The notes beneath the pieces are model-generated. The model had not been told where the DNA came from. It made no database searches and worked only from the letters and a program-made list of their open reading frames with translations. From Actinomyces gerencseriae DSM 6844 (GTDB lineage: Bacteria; Actinomycetota; Actinomycetes; Actinomycetales; Actinomycetaceae), in the NCBI RefSeq assembly GCF_000429265.1, contig NZ_AUBN01000003.1, positions 1 through 64,000 of the forward strand: a stretch of DNA of 64,000 bases. Direction: 5' to 3'. Positions 32,265 to 40,697 of the stretch are shown in pieces (position 1 is the stretch's first letter; each line of letters starts with the position of its first letter). The position numbers and the translations under genes were made by a program.

Positions 32265-33555
32265 TGGCGTTCCTCTCGATCGTCTCGTCGGTGACGGCCT
32301 CATCGGCCTCCCGCCAGTCGTCGGGCATGAGGTGGTCCAGGACGTCGTCGACGGACACCGCGCCGAGCAGCCGACCCGCCTCGTCCAGGATCGGCAGGGC
32401 GGTGAGGTTGTAGGTGGCCAGCAGCCGGGTGACCGTGCCGATCGAGTCGTCGGCGTGGACTGGTTCGAGGGCCTTGTCCAGGATCGAGCCGAGCAGGCGC
32501 TGCGGGCGCTCGCGCAGGGCCTTCTGGAAGTGGACCATTCCCAGGAAGCGCCCCGTCGGGGACTCCAGCGGGGGGCGGCACACGAAGGCGATCGCCGCGA
32601 GCGCCGGCTGGACCTCGGCCTTGCGCGCCTGCGCCAGGAAGGTCGCCACGTTGGCCTCCGGGGGCAGGATGATCGGCTCGGTCGTCATGAGGCCGCCGGC
32701 GGTGTACTCGTCGTACCTCATGAGGCGGCGCACGTCCTCGGCCTCATCGGGCTGCATGAGTCCGAGCAGCTCGGTCGCCTTGGGCAGGGGGAGCTCCGAG
32801 ACCAGGTCGGCGGCGTCGTCCGGCTGCATGGCGTCCAGGACGTCGGCGGCGCGGGCGGCGTCCAGCCCCGACAGCAGGGCGACGGCGTCGTCGGTGGACA
32901 GCTCCTCGACGGCGTCGGCCAGGCGCTCGTCGGACAGCTCGGCGGCCACCTCGATCTGGCGGGGCAGGGGCAGGTCCGACAGGACATCGGCCAGGTCGGC
33001 GGGCTTGAGGTCCTCCATGGTGGCCAGCAGCGCGGTCGCCCCCTGCTGGTCGGCGCTGCCCGCCAGGCCCGTGACCTCCTCGGGGCGCGCCATGAAGGTC
33101 TCCCCGCGGCGCAGTCCCAGGGGGCCGGAGGCGCCGCGCTGGACGAACAGGCGCGTCACCTTCCAGTCCATGCCGCGGTCGCGCTCGATGGCGACGTCGC
33201 GGACCGTGACGGGCCCCGTGCCGTCGCGCATGGTGACCACTCGGTCGAGCAGCTCGCCCACGACGAGCGTCTCGACGTGGCGCTGCTCGAAGCGGCGGAT
33301 GTTGACCAGGCCGGTGGTGATGACGGCGCCCGGCTCGATGGCCGTCACCCGTGACAGCGGCAGGAAGACGCGGCGGCGGCCGGGCACCTCGATGACCAGT
33401 CCCACCGCTCGCGGCTCCCCGCGCATCTGGATCAGGACGATGACGTCGTGGACCTTGCCCACCGCGTCCCCGAGCGGATCGAAGACGGTCGTGCCCACGA
33501 GACGGGCGACGAAGACCCTTGATATAGTGCGCGTCCTGGTGTTCTCCACGAGCAC
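32257..33555 (-). CDS. PRC-barrel / MgtE N-domain / CBS-domain protein without a transport domain
   Basis: The 432-residue protein starts with a PRC-barrel-like region (FVARLVGTTVFDPLGDAVGK). An MgtE intracellular superhelix follows, with its repeats (ATMEDLKPADLADVLSDLPL; DAMQPDDAADLVSELPLPKA), then YDEYTAGGLMTTEPIIL and two CBS motifs (DKALEPVHADDSIGTVTRLL; ALPILDEAGRLLGAVSVDD). The membrane part of the Mg channel MgtE is missing altogether, so it is a soluble sensor or regulator, probably of magnesium or nucleotides. The start is GTG 33555; GTG 33549 is equally possible. Confidence 0.85.
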   Translation of the reverse strand: MLVENTRTRTISRVFVARLVGTTVFDPLGDAVGKVHDVIVLIQMRGEPRAVGLVIEVPGRRRVFLPLSRVTAIEPGAVITTGLVNIRRFEQRHVETLVVGELLDRVVTMRDGTGPVTVRDVAIERDRGMDWKVTRLFVQRGASGPLGLRRGETFMARPEEVTGLAGSADQQGATALLATMEDLKPADLADVLSDLPLPRQIEVAAELSDERLADAVEELSTDDAVALLSGLDAARAADVLDAMQPDDAADLVSELPLPKATELLGLMQPDEAEDVRRLMRYDEYTAGGLMTTEPIILPPEANVATFLAQARKAEVQPALAAIAFVCRPPLESPTGRFLGMVHFQKALRERPQRLLGSILDKALEPVHADDSIGTVTRLLATYNLTALPILDEAGRLLGAVSVDDVLDHLMPDDWREADEAVTDETIERNANA

Positions 33556-33627
33556 AGACTATGCGCCCCGAGCATGATGGGCCGGTATGCGGCCCTGATC
33601 GGGGGCGTGGCGTGGGACGATGGGGTC

Positions 33628-34428
33628 ATGAGTCAGTTCTCCGCGCGACCCGCGCTCTCGCCCAGGGGCGGCGTCATGCCCCGGGGCGATGAGGTCGCCT
33701 CCTTCGCCAGTTACGCCGAGGCCCAGCACGCCGTCGACTCCCTGTCCGATGATGGCTTCCCCGTGCAGCACCTCACCATCATCGGTACCGACCTGCGGCA
33801 GGTGGAGCGGATCACGGGACGCATGAGCTGGGGGCGCGCCGTTGCCTCGGGCGCCGGGTCGGGTCTGTGGATCGGCCTGTTCTTCGGCGCGATGATGTCC
33901 CTGGTGGGCTCCGAGTCGGCCGGCGGCATGAGCATGGTGACGGCGGTGCTCCTGGGCGTGGTGTGGGGGATCGTCTTCCAGGTGGGCTCCTACGCGCTGA
34001 CCCGCGGGCGGCGCGACTTCACCTCGGTGAGCCAGGTCGTGGCCTCGCGCTACTCGATCATCGCGTCGTCCAGAGCCGCCGAGGCGGCGCAGGCCCTGGC
34101 CGGCGTGCCCGGCAACCTCTCCCGGGGCGGCGACGCGGCTCGTCGGGCCGAGGAGCGGCGAGCCGCTCGGGAGCAGGCGCGCGGCGGCGGCCCCACGGCC
34201 TTCGGGTCGCGCCTCGACGAGCGGCCGCGCTACGGCGTCCGCGTGCCAGAGGGGGTCGATCCCTCCGAGTACTCCGACGCCGGCGGCCCCGGGGGTCCCG
34301 GCGGCTCCGGCGCGGCGGAGGGGGAGGAGGTCGACCCCTACCTGCGGCCGGCGGACGACCGGGGGCCCCGTGCCCGGGGCGAAGAGGGCTCGGGGCGCTC
34401 CGACGAGCACGGGGCTGACGAGGCATGA
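33628..34428 (+). CDS. General stress protein 17M-like domain membrane protein
   Basis: The N-terminal half is a YflT/GSP17M-type domain (VASFASYAEAQHAVDSLSDD, then HLTIIGTDLRQVERITGRMS) followed by two membrane helices (GLWIGLFFGAMMSLVG; VTAVLLGVVWGIVFQVGSYA). The C-terminal 90 residues are charged and Gly-rich (GGPGGPGGSG) and likely disordered. I prefer ATG 33628 to the upstream in-frame ATGs because the family begins near there. It overlaps the next gene by 4 bases. The biochemical role is unknown. Confidence 0.8.
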   Translation: MSQFSARPALSPRGGVMPRGDEVASFASYAEAQHAVDSLSDDGFPVQHLTIIGTDLRQVERITGRMSWGRAVASGAGSGLWIGLFFGAMMSLVGSESAGGMSMVTAVLLGVVWGIVFQVGSYALTRGRRDFTSVSQVVASRYSIIASSRAAEAAQALAGVPGNLSRGGDAARRAEERRAAREQARGGGPTAFGSRLDERPRYGVRVPEGVDPSEYSDAGGPGGPGGSGAAEGEEVDPYLRPADDRGPRARGEEGSGRSDEHGADEA

Positions 34429-35282
34429 GCATCCCCATCGGCCTGTCCAATGCCTGCCTCATGCCCGCCGGCGTCGAGACGACCTTCGCGCTGGCGGCCG
34501 AGCTCGGGTACGACGGCGTCGAGGTCATGGTGTGGTCCGAGCGCACCACGCAGGACTCGCGGCTCCTGTCCGTGCTCGCCGAGCGCTACGAGCAACCGGT
34601 CCTGGCCGTGCACGCCCCCACGCTGCTGCTCACCCGCGGGGTCTTCGGCGCCGATCCCTGGGACAAGGTCGATCGCTCCATCGAGCTCGCGTTCGCCCTG
34701 GGGGCGCCCAACGTCGTTCTCCACCCGCCCTTCTTCTGGCAGACCCGCTACGCCCGCGGCTTCGTGGCCGGGGTGGCTCTGCGCGAGACCACCACCGGCA
34801 TGCACCTGTGCGTGGAGAACATGTTCACCTGGCGCCCCCGCGACGCCCGCTCCTCACGGGAGTTCCAGGCGTACTCCCCGACCTGGGACCCGGTGGGTCA
34901 GGGCTACCACTCGGTCACCCTGGATATCTCCCACGCGGCGACCTCGGGCTCGGACGCCCTGGCCATGGCCCGTGCGCTCGGCCCGACCCTGCGCCACCTC
35001 CACCTGACGGACGGGGTGCCGGGGTTCCGCGACGACCACCTTCTGCCCGGCCAGGGCAACCAGGACTGCGCGGGCGTCCTGGCGCACCTGGCGGACACCG
35101 GCTTCGAGGGCCGCGGCGGCCAGGTCGTCGTCGAGGTCAAGGCGGGATCCATGACGGCCGCCGAGCGCCGCGAGGGCCTGACCAGCGCCCTGGCGTTCGC
35201 CCGCGAGCACCTCGAGGGGGAGGGGCGCACCGAGAACGTCCACGTCCCCGCTCCCACGCGCAGGCGCTACCGCACGGGCTGA
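34425..35282 (+). CDS. Xylose isomerase-like TIM-barrel (sugar phosphate isomerase/epimerase family)
   Basis: The 285-residue product shows AP endonuclease 2 / xylose isomerase-like barrel blocks: ALAAELGYDGVEVMVWSERT, VLAVHAPTLLLT, LCVENMFTW, VTLDISHAATSG and LRHLHLTDGVPGFRDDHLLP with GQGN. The His, Glu and Asp metal ligands (HAP, VEN, LDISH, HLTD) are in place for a divalent-metal isomerase or epimerase. The substrate is unknown. Translationally coupled to the stress-protein gene (ATGA). Confidence 0.83.
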   Translation: MSIPIGLSNACLMPAGVETTFALAAELGYDGVEVMVWSERTTQDSRLLSVLAERYEQPVLAVHAPTLLLTRGVFGADPWDKVDRSIELAFALGAPNVVLHPPFFWQTRYARGFVAGVALRETTTGMHLCVENMFTWRPRDARSSREFQAYSPTWDPVGQGYHSVTLDISHAATSGSDALAMARALGPTLRHLHLTDGVPGFRDDHLLPGQGNQDCAGVLAHLADTGFEGRGGQVVVEVKAGSMTAAERREGLTSALAFAREHLEGEGRTENVHVPAPTRRRYRTG

Positions 35283-35307
35283 TGCGCCGCCGCGCCGCCG
35301 GCTCGGC

Positions 35308-36285
35308 TCAGCAGGGGCTCTCGAGCTCGCGGTGGGCGGCGGGCTCGAGCTGGAAGGTCGCGTGCTTGATGGGAACCGGGAAGTGCTCGGCGACGCACGT
35401 CTGGAGCATGTCCAGGATCGCCGCGGCGTGCCCGTCGCGCAGGCACTCGTCGCGCACGACGACGTGGGCGGTCAGCACCGGCAGGCCGGAGGCGATCGTC
35501 CAGGCGTGCAGGTCGTGGACGTCCTCGACGTGGTCGACGTCCAGGACGTGGCGGCGCACCTCGGCCAGGTCGAGGGTCTCGGGCGTGAAGTCCATCAGCA
35601 CGCGTCCGGCCGAGCGCAGCAGGCTCAGCGCCCGCGGGAAGATGAGGGCGACGATGAGGAGCGATGCGATGGCGTCGGCGCGGGTCCATCCCGTGAGCGC
35701 GACGACGCCCGCGGCCACGATGACCCCGACCGAGCCGAGCGCGTCGTTGGCGACCTCCAGGAAGGCCGCGCGGGTATTGAGGCTCGACCCGCGGCCGCTC
35801 GCCAGGACGAGCATGGAGACGACGTTGGCGGCCAGGCCGATCACGCCCATGACGAGCATGCCGTCGGCCCCGATCTCGCCCGGCGCGAGGAGGTCGATGA
35901 TCGCGCGCACGCCGACGACGATCCCGACGACGGCGAGCATCCCGGCCTGGAGGGCGGCGCCGATGACCTCGGCGCGCCGCATGCCCCAGGTCGAGCGGTC
36001 CGTGGGCGGGCGGGTGGACAGGTGCGCGGCCGTGAGCGCGATGACCAGGCCGATGGCGTCGGTGAGCATGTGACCGGCGTCCGCGAGCAGGGCGAGGGAG
36101 CCGGTGAGCAGGCCGGTGACGACCTCGGCGACGAGGACGGTGGAGGTCAGGGCGAGGACGAGGGCGAGCCGGCCCCGCGAGGCGCCGGCGGAGTGGTCGT
36201 GGGCGTGATGGGGACGGTGGTCGTGCGGGTCGTGCCGGCCATCGTGGTCGCGGTGGTCGGGGAGGGGGCGGTCGGCGGCGCTCAT
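35308..36285 (-). CDS. Cation diffusion facilitator (CzcD/ZitB-like) metal exporter
   Basis: A His-rich cytosolic leader (HRDHDGRHDPHDHRPHHAH) precedes six membrane helices and a C-terminal metallochaperone-like domain (HVEDVHDLHAWTIASGLPVL). The transport site in helix 2 is HMLTD (HxxxD). In helix 5 the usual HxxxD is ExxxD (EVANDALGS), which may alter metal choice. It exports zinc, cobalt or cadmium in exchange for protons. It overlaps the ArsR gene by 4 bases and is controlled with it. Confidence 0.9.
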   Translation of the reverse strand: MSAADRPLPDHRDHDGRHDPHDHRPHHAHDHSAGASRGRLALVLALTSTVLVAEVVTGLLTGSLALLADAGHMLTDAIGLVIALTAAHLSTRPPTDRSTWGMRRAEVIGAALQAGMLAVVGIVVGVRAIIDLLAPGEIGADGMLVMGVIGLAANVVSMLVLASGRGSSLNTRAAFLEVANDALGSVGVIVAAGVVALTGWTRADAIASLLIVALIFPRALSLLRSAGRVLMDFTPETLDLAEVRRHVLDVDHVEDVHDLHAWTIASGLPVLTAHVVVRDECLRDGHAAAILDMLQTCVAEHFPVPIKHATFQLEPAAHRELESPC

Positions 36286-36671
36286 TCGATCCTCTCCGTC
36301 TCCTCCGGCTCATCGCCGGCGTTATCAGGGGCGACGGCGACCGCGCGGGCGAGGGTCCCGGCGGCGACGAGGACGGCGGTCAGCTCGTCGGCGTGCTCCA
36401 GGACGCTCACGCGGGCTCGGCCGTGGGCGTGTGTGGAGATGAGTCCGGCGCCGCGCAGGATGGCGAGGTGCTGGGAGACCGTCGACTGGGCCAGGCCCAG
36501 GTGCTCGGCGAGCTCGCCGACGCGGTGCTCGCCGCCGCGCAGGTGGGACAGGACGGCCAGACGCGTGGGATCCCCGAGGACGGACAGGACCGCCGCCTGG
36601 GCGGTGGCGTCGTGGACGGCGGAGGTGTCGTCGGTGATATCGGTGGGCAGGATCTCATGAATGATCGGCAC
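36282..36671 (-). CDS. ArsR/SmtB family metal-sensing repressor
   Basis: The 129-residue product has the ArsR winged helix: VLSVLGDPTRLAVLSHLRGG, ELAEHLGLAQSTVSQHLAIL and RGAGLISTHAHGRARVSVLE. The recognition helix follows the usual pattern. There is no N-terminal CVC motif; candidate ligands are His residues near the ends (MPIIHE; STHAHG; EHADEL), in keeping with zinc or cobalt sensing. The start is a GTG that lies inside the operator palindrome, and the transcript is probably leaderless. It represses itself and the exporter until metal binds. Confidence 0.9.
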   Translation of the reverse strand: MPIIHEILPTDITDDTSAVHDATAQAAVLSVLGDPTRLAVLSHLRGGEHRVGELAEHLGLAQSTVSQHLAILRGAGLISTHAHGRARVSVLEHADELTAVLVAAGTLARAVAVAPDNAGDEPEETERIE

Positions 36672-36708
36672 CCACCGATGATATCGGTGGGTGCCGAAAT
36701 GATGTCAA
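36666..36708 (-). promoter_or_regulatory. Promoter and 14-3-14 operator of the ArsR-CDF operon
   Basis: On the minus strand TTGACA (forward 36703-36708) is followed after exactly 17 bp by GATATC (36680-36685). CGGCACCCACCGAT at 36666-36679 and its perfect complement at 36683-36696 flank GAT. The palindrome therefore covers the -10 region, the predicted transcript start and the GTG start codon (36669-36671), an ideal position for autorepression. Confidence 0.85.
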
Positions 36709-36755
36709 GAGGTGTCAGAATCCTCGTGATTCGCGTGCTGCTCGTGCTGCGCGGC

Positions 36756-38519
36756 TCAGCTCTCGATCAGGCCGTTCACCCAGGCCTCGACGTCATCGGC
36801 CGTGCGCGGGATCGCCGCGGTCAGGTACTCGGCGCGGCCGTCGGGGCGCATGACGACGTCGTCCTCGATCCGCACCCCCATGCCGCGCAGCTCGGCGGGG
36901 ACCCGCAGGTCGTCCGCCCTGAAGTACAGGCCCGGCTCGATCGTGAAGACCATGCCCGGGACGAGCTCGGCGTCCATGGACATCTCGCGGCGCGCCTGGG
37001 CGCAGTCGTGCACGTCCAGGCCCAGGTGGTGGCTCGTGCCGTGCACCATCCAGCGCCGGTGGTACTGCCCCTCGGGGCCGAGGGAGTCGGCCGCCGTGAC
37101 GCCGTCGGGCAGCAGCCCCCACTCCTCCAGCCGGGCGGCGATGACCTCCATGGCCGCGGCGTGCAGGTCCTTGAAGCGGCAGCCGGGCTCGTTGGCCCGG
37201 GCGAAGGCCGCGTCGGCGGCCTCGAGCACCGCCTCGTAGACGCGGCGCTGCTCGGCGGTGAATCGCCCGTCCACCGGGATCGTGCGGGTCACGTCGGCCG
37301 TGTAGAGGGAGTCGATCTCCACGCCGGCGTCCACCAGCACCAGCTCGCCGGGCTGGACGCGCCCGTTGTTGTCGATCCAGTGCAGGGTGTTGGCGTGGTC
37401 CCCGGCCGCGGCGATCGTGTCGTAGCCCAGGCCGTTGCCCTCCTCGCGGGCCCTGGCCCCGAAGGCCCCCTCGAGCACGCGCTCGCCGCGCCAGTGGCCC
37501 TTCGCGCGGGGGATGGAGCGGATGAGGTCGTCGAAGCCGGCCTTGGTGGCGTCCACCGCCTTGCGCATCTGGTCCACCTCCCAGGCGTCCTTGACCAGGC
37601 GCAGCTCACTGGTCGCCTCGGCCAGCGCGTCGTCGACCTGCTGGGCCTCCTGCCCGGCGGCCAGGCCGGCGCTGCGCCGCACCCGGTCGACCAGCGCGGT
37701 GACGGCCGCGTCGGCCTCGGCGACCACTCGCAGGCCGACCCCGCCCGCGCCCGCGTCCTTGGCCAGGACGTCGGGCAGCGAGTCGATGTGGGCGCAGCGG
37801 ATCCCGGTGGCGGCCTCGACCTCCTCGACGGAGGGGCGCACACCCACCCACAGCTCGCCGTAGCGCGAGTCGGCGTAGAACCCCTCGCTCGTCCGCGAGG
37901 CGCGCGGACGGAAGTAGAGCACGGACTCGTGCGTGGGCTCGCCCGCGGCGATCCGCTGGCCCGGCACGGTGAGCGGCTCGAGGACGAGGACCGCGTCGGG
38001 CTCGAAGTCGGTGCCCGTGCCCGCCAGGTGGGCGAAGGCCGAATGGGGCCGGAAGCGGTAGTCGCAGTCGTTGTTGCGGGTCACCAGCGTCCCGGCGGGG
38101 ATCACCAGGCGCTCGCCGGGGAAGAGCGCTCCCAGGGCGCTGCGGCGCGTCGCGGCCCACGGCGCGGCGTCGCTGCGCTCCGGCAGGTCGGAGGGGCGCG
38201 GGCCCCAGCCCGAGCCGATGAACTCCCGGAAGGCCTTGTTGGTGGGCCGGCGGGAGCGGTTGCCGCCGCGCTGGCTCAGCGGCTGACTCGTCGGCTGGTT
38301 CGAGGGTCGAACCGAGGGGCCGTCGGTCGGTCGGTCGGAGGGGCGGGCCGGGGACTGCGGGGCCGCGGCGGACTCGGGCGTGGATCCAGCAGCCGGTTCA
38401 GTGGCTGATTCAGTGGCTGATTCAGTGGCTGATTCAGTGGCTGATCCGGTGACGGTCTCGGCGGCTCGCTCGCCGGCCGGCGCGGGGGCGACGGGGGAAG
38501 GACGGTTCGTCTCACTCAT
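36756..38519 (-). CDS. pepP: Xaa-Pro aminopeptidase (aminopeptidase P, M24B)
   Basis: This cytosolic metallopeptidase removes an N-terminal residue before proline. The N-terminal creatinase-like domain (FIGSGWGPRPSDLPERSDAA... IPAGTLVTRNNDCDYRFRPH) is followed by the pita-bread domain with the metal ligands in LVDAGVEIDSLYTADVTRTI (two Asp), HGTSHHLGLDVHDC (His), VFTIEPGLYF (Glu) and GVRIEDDVVM (Glu). At 587 residues it is about 90 longer than usual because of a low-complexity leader with four SATE repeats. The true start may lie downstream, but ATG 38519 is the only good one. Confidence 0.9.
   Translation of the reverse strand: MSETNRPSPVAPAPAGERAAETVTGSATESATESATESATEPAAGSTPESAAAPQSPARPSDRPTDGPSVRPSNQPTSQPLSQRGGNRSRRPTNKAFREFIGSGWGPRPSDLPERSDAAPWAATRRSALGALFPGERLVIPAGTLVTRNNDCDYRFRPHSAFAHLAGTGTDFEPDAVLVLEPLTVPGQRIAAGEPTHESVLYFRPRASRTSEGFYADSRYGELWVGVRPSVEEVEAATGIRCAHIDSLPDVLAKDAGAGGVGLRVVAEADAAVTALVDRVRRSAGLAAGQEAQQVDDALAEATSELRLVKDAWEVDQMRKAVDATKAGFDDLIRSIPRAKGHWRGERVLEGAFGARAREEGNGLGYDTIAAAGDHANTLHWIDNNGRVQPGELVLVDAGVEIDSLYTADVTRTIPVDGRFTAEQRRVYEAVLEAADAAFARANEPGCRFKDLHAAAMEVIAARLEEWGLLPDGVTAADSLGPEGQYHRRWMVHGTSHHLGLDVHDCAQARREMSMDAELVPGMVFTIEPGLYFRADDLRVPAELRGMGVRIEDDVVMRPDGRAEYLTAAIPRTADDVEAWVNGLIES
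38397..38444. repeat. Four perfect 12-bp tandem repeats in pepP
   Basis: TTCAGTGGCTGA is repeated four times without change, then breaks to TCCGGTGACG. On the coding (minus) strand it gives SATE repeats in the leader of the peptidase. The unit is a multiple of three, so length changes keep the frame. Confidence 0.9.
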
Positions 38520-38546
38520 GACCGCATCCTCCCACCGGGCGGCCCC

Positions 38547-39686
38547 TCAGGCCGAGCGGGTCGGCTCCTCGGCCCGGGCACCCGACCGACGGCGGGCCCG
38601 CGACAGCACGTCGGCCGCGGCGACGGACGCCGCCAGCGGGTGAAGGTCGGATTCCCGCGCCCCGGAGGTCACGAGACGGCAGACCTCTGCCAGCTCCCGG
38701 GCGAGCACGGGCGCGCCGTCGTCGGGCACCGACAGGTCCTCCTCGCCCTCCGGGCCCGTCAACCGGATGACGCGGGGCCACTGGGGGTCGTCGAAGCTCA
38801 GGACGCGGTGATCGGAGGTGATGCAGCTGCCGGTCCCGGTGGGCGAGGTCTTCGAGTGCAGGCAGACCACCTGCAGATCCGTGAGCAGGGCGGCCCCGTC
38901 CGCGGCGCAGGCGCCGGTGATCCGGTCGTAGTCGAGCACCACGACGCCGTGGGAGTCGGCCGCATCCGGCAGGTTCCGCCCCGCGGCGGTGATCCGGCTC
39001 GGCGTCCCGAACAGGTGGATGGCCAGCGACACCGGGTAGATGCCCAGGTCCATGAGGCTGCCGCCTCCCAGGGCCGGGTCGAAGGCGGGCGGCAGCTCTC
39101 CGGCGCGCAGGTGATCCATGCGGCTGGAGTACTGCTCCCTGATCAGCACCGCGCGGTGCGGGCCGCTCCCATCGGCGAGCAGCTCGGGCAGGGCACGACG
39201 GATCGCCGCGGTGCCCGGCTCGAAGGCGGTCAGCCATCCCTCCATGAGGAAGCGGTCGTGGCGCCCGGCGGCGACGACCATCGCCTCCGCCTCGGCGGCG
39301 TCGAGTGCGAACGGCTTCTCCACCAGGACGTGGAAGCCGGCCTCGAGGGCGGCGATCGTCTGGGGGGCGTGCAGGGCGTTCGGGGAGCCGATGTAGACGA
39401 CGTCGATGGGGGTGGGGCCATCGGGACGGCCCGCCGCGAGCATCTCCTCCAGCGTCGCGTACGACGCCCCGATGCCGTGCTCGGCGGCGAAGGCGGCCGC
39501 GCGCTCGGGGTGCGCCGAGGTCACGGCCACCACCCGGGCCTGCGGCATGACGGCGGCCGCCTGGAGGAACCACCGGGCGATGAAGCCGGCTCCCACGATC
39601 CCGAAGCGCACGATCGGCGGATCGGCCCCGGGGACCGCGGCGGTGCCGTCGGAGCGGGCGGACGCGATGGGAGTGAGAGAACTCAT
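38547..39686 (-). CDS. Gfo/Idh/MocA family oxidoreductase
   Basis: The NAD(P)-binding start is VRFGIVGAGFIARWFLQAAA, followed by IDVVYIGSPNALHAPQTIAA and the catalytic EKPFALDAAEAEAMV (Glu-Lys-Pro). The C-terminal alpha/beta domain includes GGGSLMDLGIYPVSLAIHLF with the usual Asp/Gly/Tyr. The 379-residue enzyme likely oxidises or reduces a sugar or trans-dihydrodiol. ATG 39686 is preferred to an ATG at 39704. It ends 27 bases before the pepP start, so the two may be cotranscribed. Confidence 0.88.
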   Translation of the reverse strand: MSSLTPIASARSDGTAAVPGADPPIVRFGIVGAGFIARWFLQAAAVMPQARVVAVTSAHPERAAAFAAEHGIGASYATLEEMLAAGRPDGPTPIDVVYIGSPNALHAPQTIAALEAGFHVLVEKPFALDAAEAEAMVVAAGRHDRFLMEGWLTAFEPGTAAIRRALPELLADGSGPHRAVLIREQYSSRMDHLRAGELPPAFDPALGGGSLMDLGIYPVSLAIHLFGTPSRITAAGRNLPDAADSHGVVVLDYDRITGACAADGAALLTDLQVVCLHSKTSPTGTGSCITSDHRVLSFDDPQWPRVIRLTGPEGEEDLSVPDDGAPVLARELAEVCRLVTSGARESDLHPLAASVAAADVLSRARRRSGARAEEPTRSA

Positions 39687-39814
39687 ACCGGCATCGTCCC
39701 ACACTCCGCTGCGCTCATGCCGGCGTTCGCCCCCGAATCGAGTCCGCGCGCCCGGGGGCCGCCCTCCCGCAGTCCTCCCGCACTGTCCATCCGCGCCCTC
39801 CCTACACTGTGCTC

Positions 39815-40666
39815 GTGAGCGCGCGCATCGATCCCCACACCCACTCCACCTGCTCGGACGGAACCGACACGCCCACGGAGCTCATGGCCGCGGCCGCGCG
39901 CGCGGGGCTCGACGTCGTCGGGCTGACCGACCACGACACGACGGCCGGGTGGGCCGAGGCCGCCGCGGCCGTGCCGCGGTGCGGCGTGACCCTGCTGCGG
40001 GGCGCGGAGATCTCCTGCGCCGCCGATGGCGCCGTCCTCCATCTGCTCGCCTACCTCTTCGATCCCGAGGACGCGGCTCTGCGGGACGTCCTGGAGCACG
40101 CCCGCGCCTCGCGCGACGGCCGGGCCCGGCGCATGGTCGAGCGCCTCGCGGCCGACTACCCGATCACCTGGCAGGACGTCGTCGAGCAGGCCTCGCGGGA
40201 GGCCACCATCGGGCGGCCCCACATCGCGGACGCGCTCGTGTCCGCGGGCTGCTTCCCGGATCGCTCGGCCGCCTTCGCGGGTCCGCTGGCCACGGACTCG
40301 CCGTACTACGCGCCCCACTGGGCGCCGGATCCCGTCGAGGCCTGCGGGCTCGTGCGCGGCGCCGGGGGCGTGCCCGTCGCGGCCCACCCGCGCGCCGTCC
40401 GGCGGCAGCGCCGTCCCGTGCCCGACGAGACCTTCGCCGCCATGGCCGAGGCGGGGCTGGCCGCCCTCGAGGTCGATCATCGCGACCACGACGCCGCCGG
40501 ACGCGAGGCGGCCCGCACCCTGGCACGCGCCCTCGGTCTGGGAATGTCCGGATCCTCCGACTACCATGGCACCGGCAAGCCCAATCGCCTGGGCGAGAAC
40601 CTCATGGCGCCCGAGCTGCTCGACCGCGTCGTCGGCGAGGGCGCCCTGCCTCTTGTCACCGCCTGA
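39815..40666 (+). CDS. PHP-domain phosphoesterase (RNase AM / nucleoside 3',5'-bisphosphate phosphatase-like)
   Basis: The PHP metal motifs are present: RIDPHTHSTCSDGTDTPTEL (HxH), LTDHDTTAGW (DHD), RGAEISC (Glu), VAAHPRA (His), EVDHRDHD and GMSGSSDYHG (final D-H). This places it with YciV/RNase AM and related phosphatases that cleave 3',5'-bisphosphonucleotides or trim RNA 5' ends. TACACT (39803-39808) lies 6 bases before GTG 39815, so I choose that start as leaderless; GTG 39809 adds two residues. Confidence 0.87.
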   Translation: MSARIDPHTHSTCSDGTDTPTELMAAAARAGLDVVGLTDHDTTAGWAEAAAAVPRCGVTLLRGAEISCAADGAVLHLLAYLFDPEDAALRDVLEHARASRDGRARRMVERLAADYPITWQDVVEQASREATIGRPHIADALVSAGCFPDRSAAFAGPLATDSPYYAPHWAPDPVEACGLVRGAGGVPVAAHPRAVRRQRRPVPDETFAAMAEAGLAALEVDHRDHDAAGREAARTLARALGLGMSGSSDYHGTGKPNRLGENLMAPELLDRVVGEGALPLVTA

Positions 40667-40697
40667 CCCGCTCCACCGGACATCCGCTCCCACGCCC

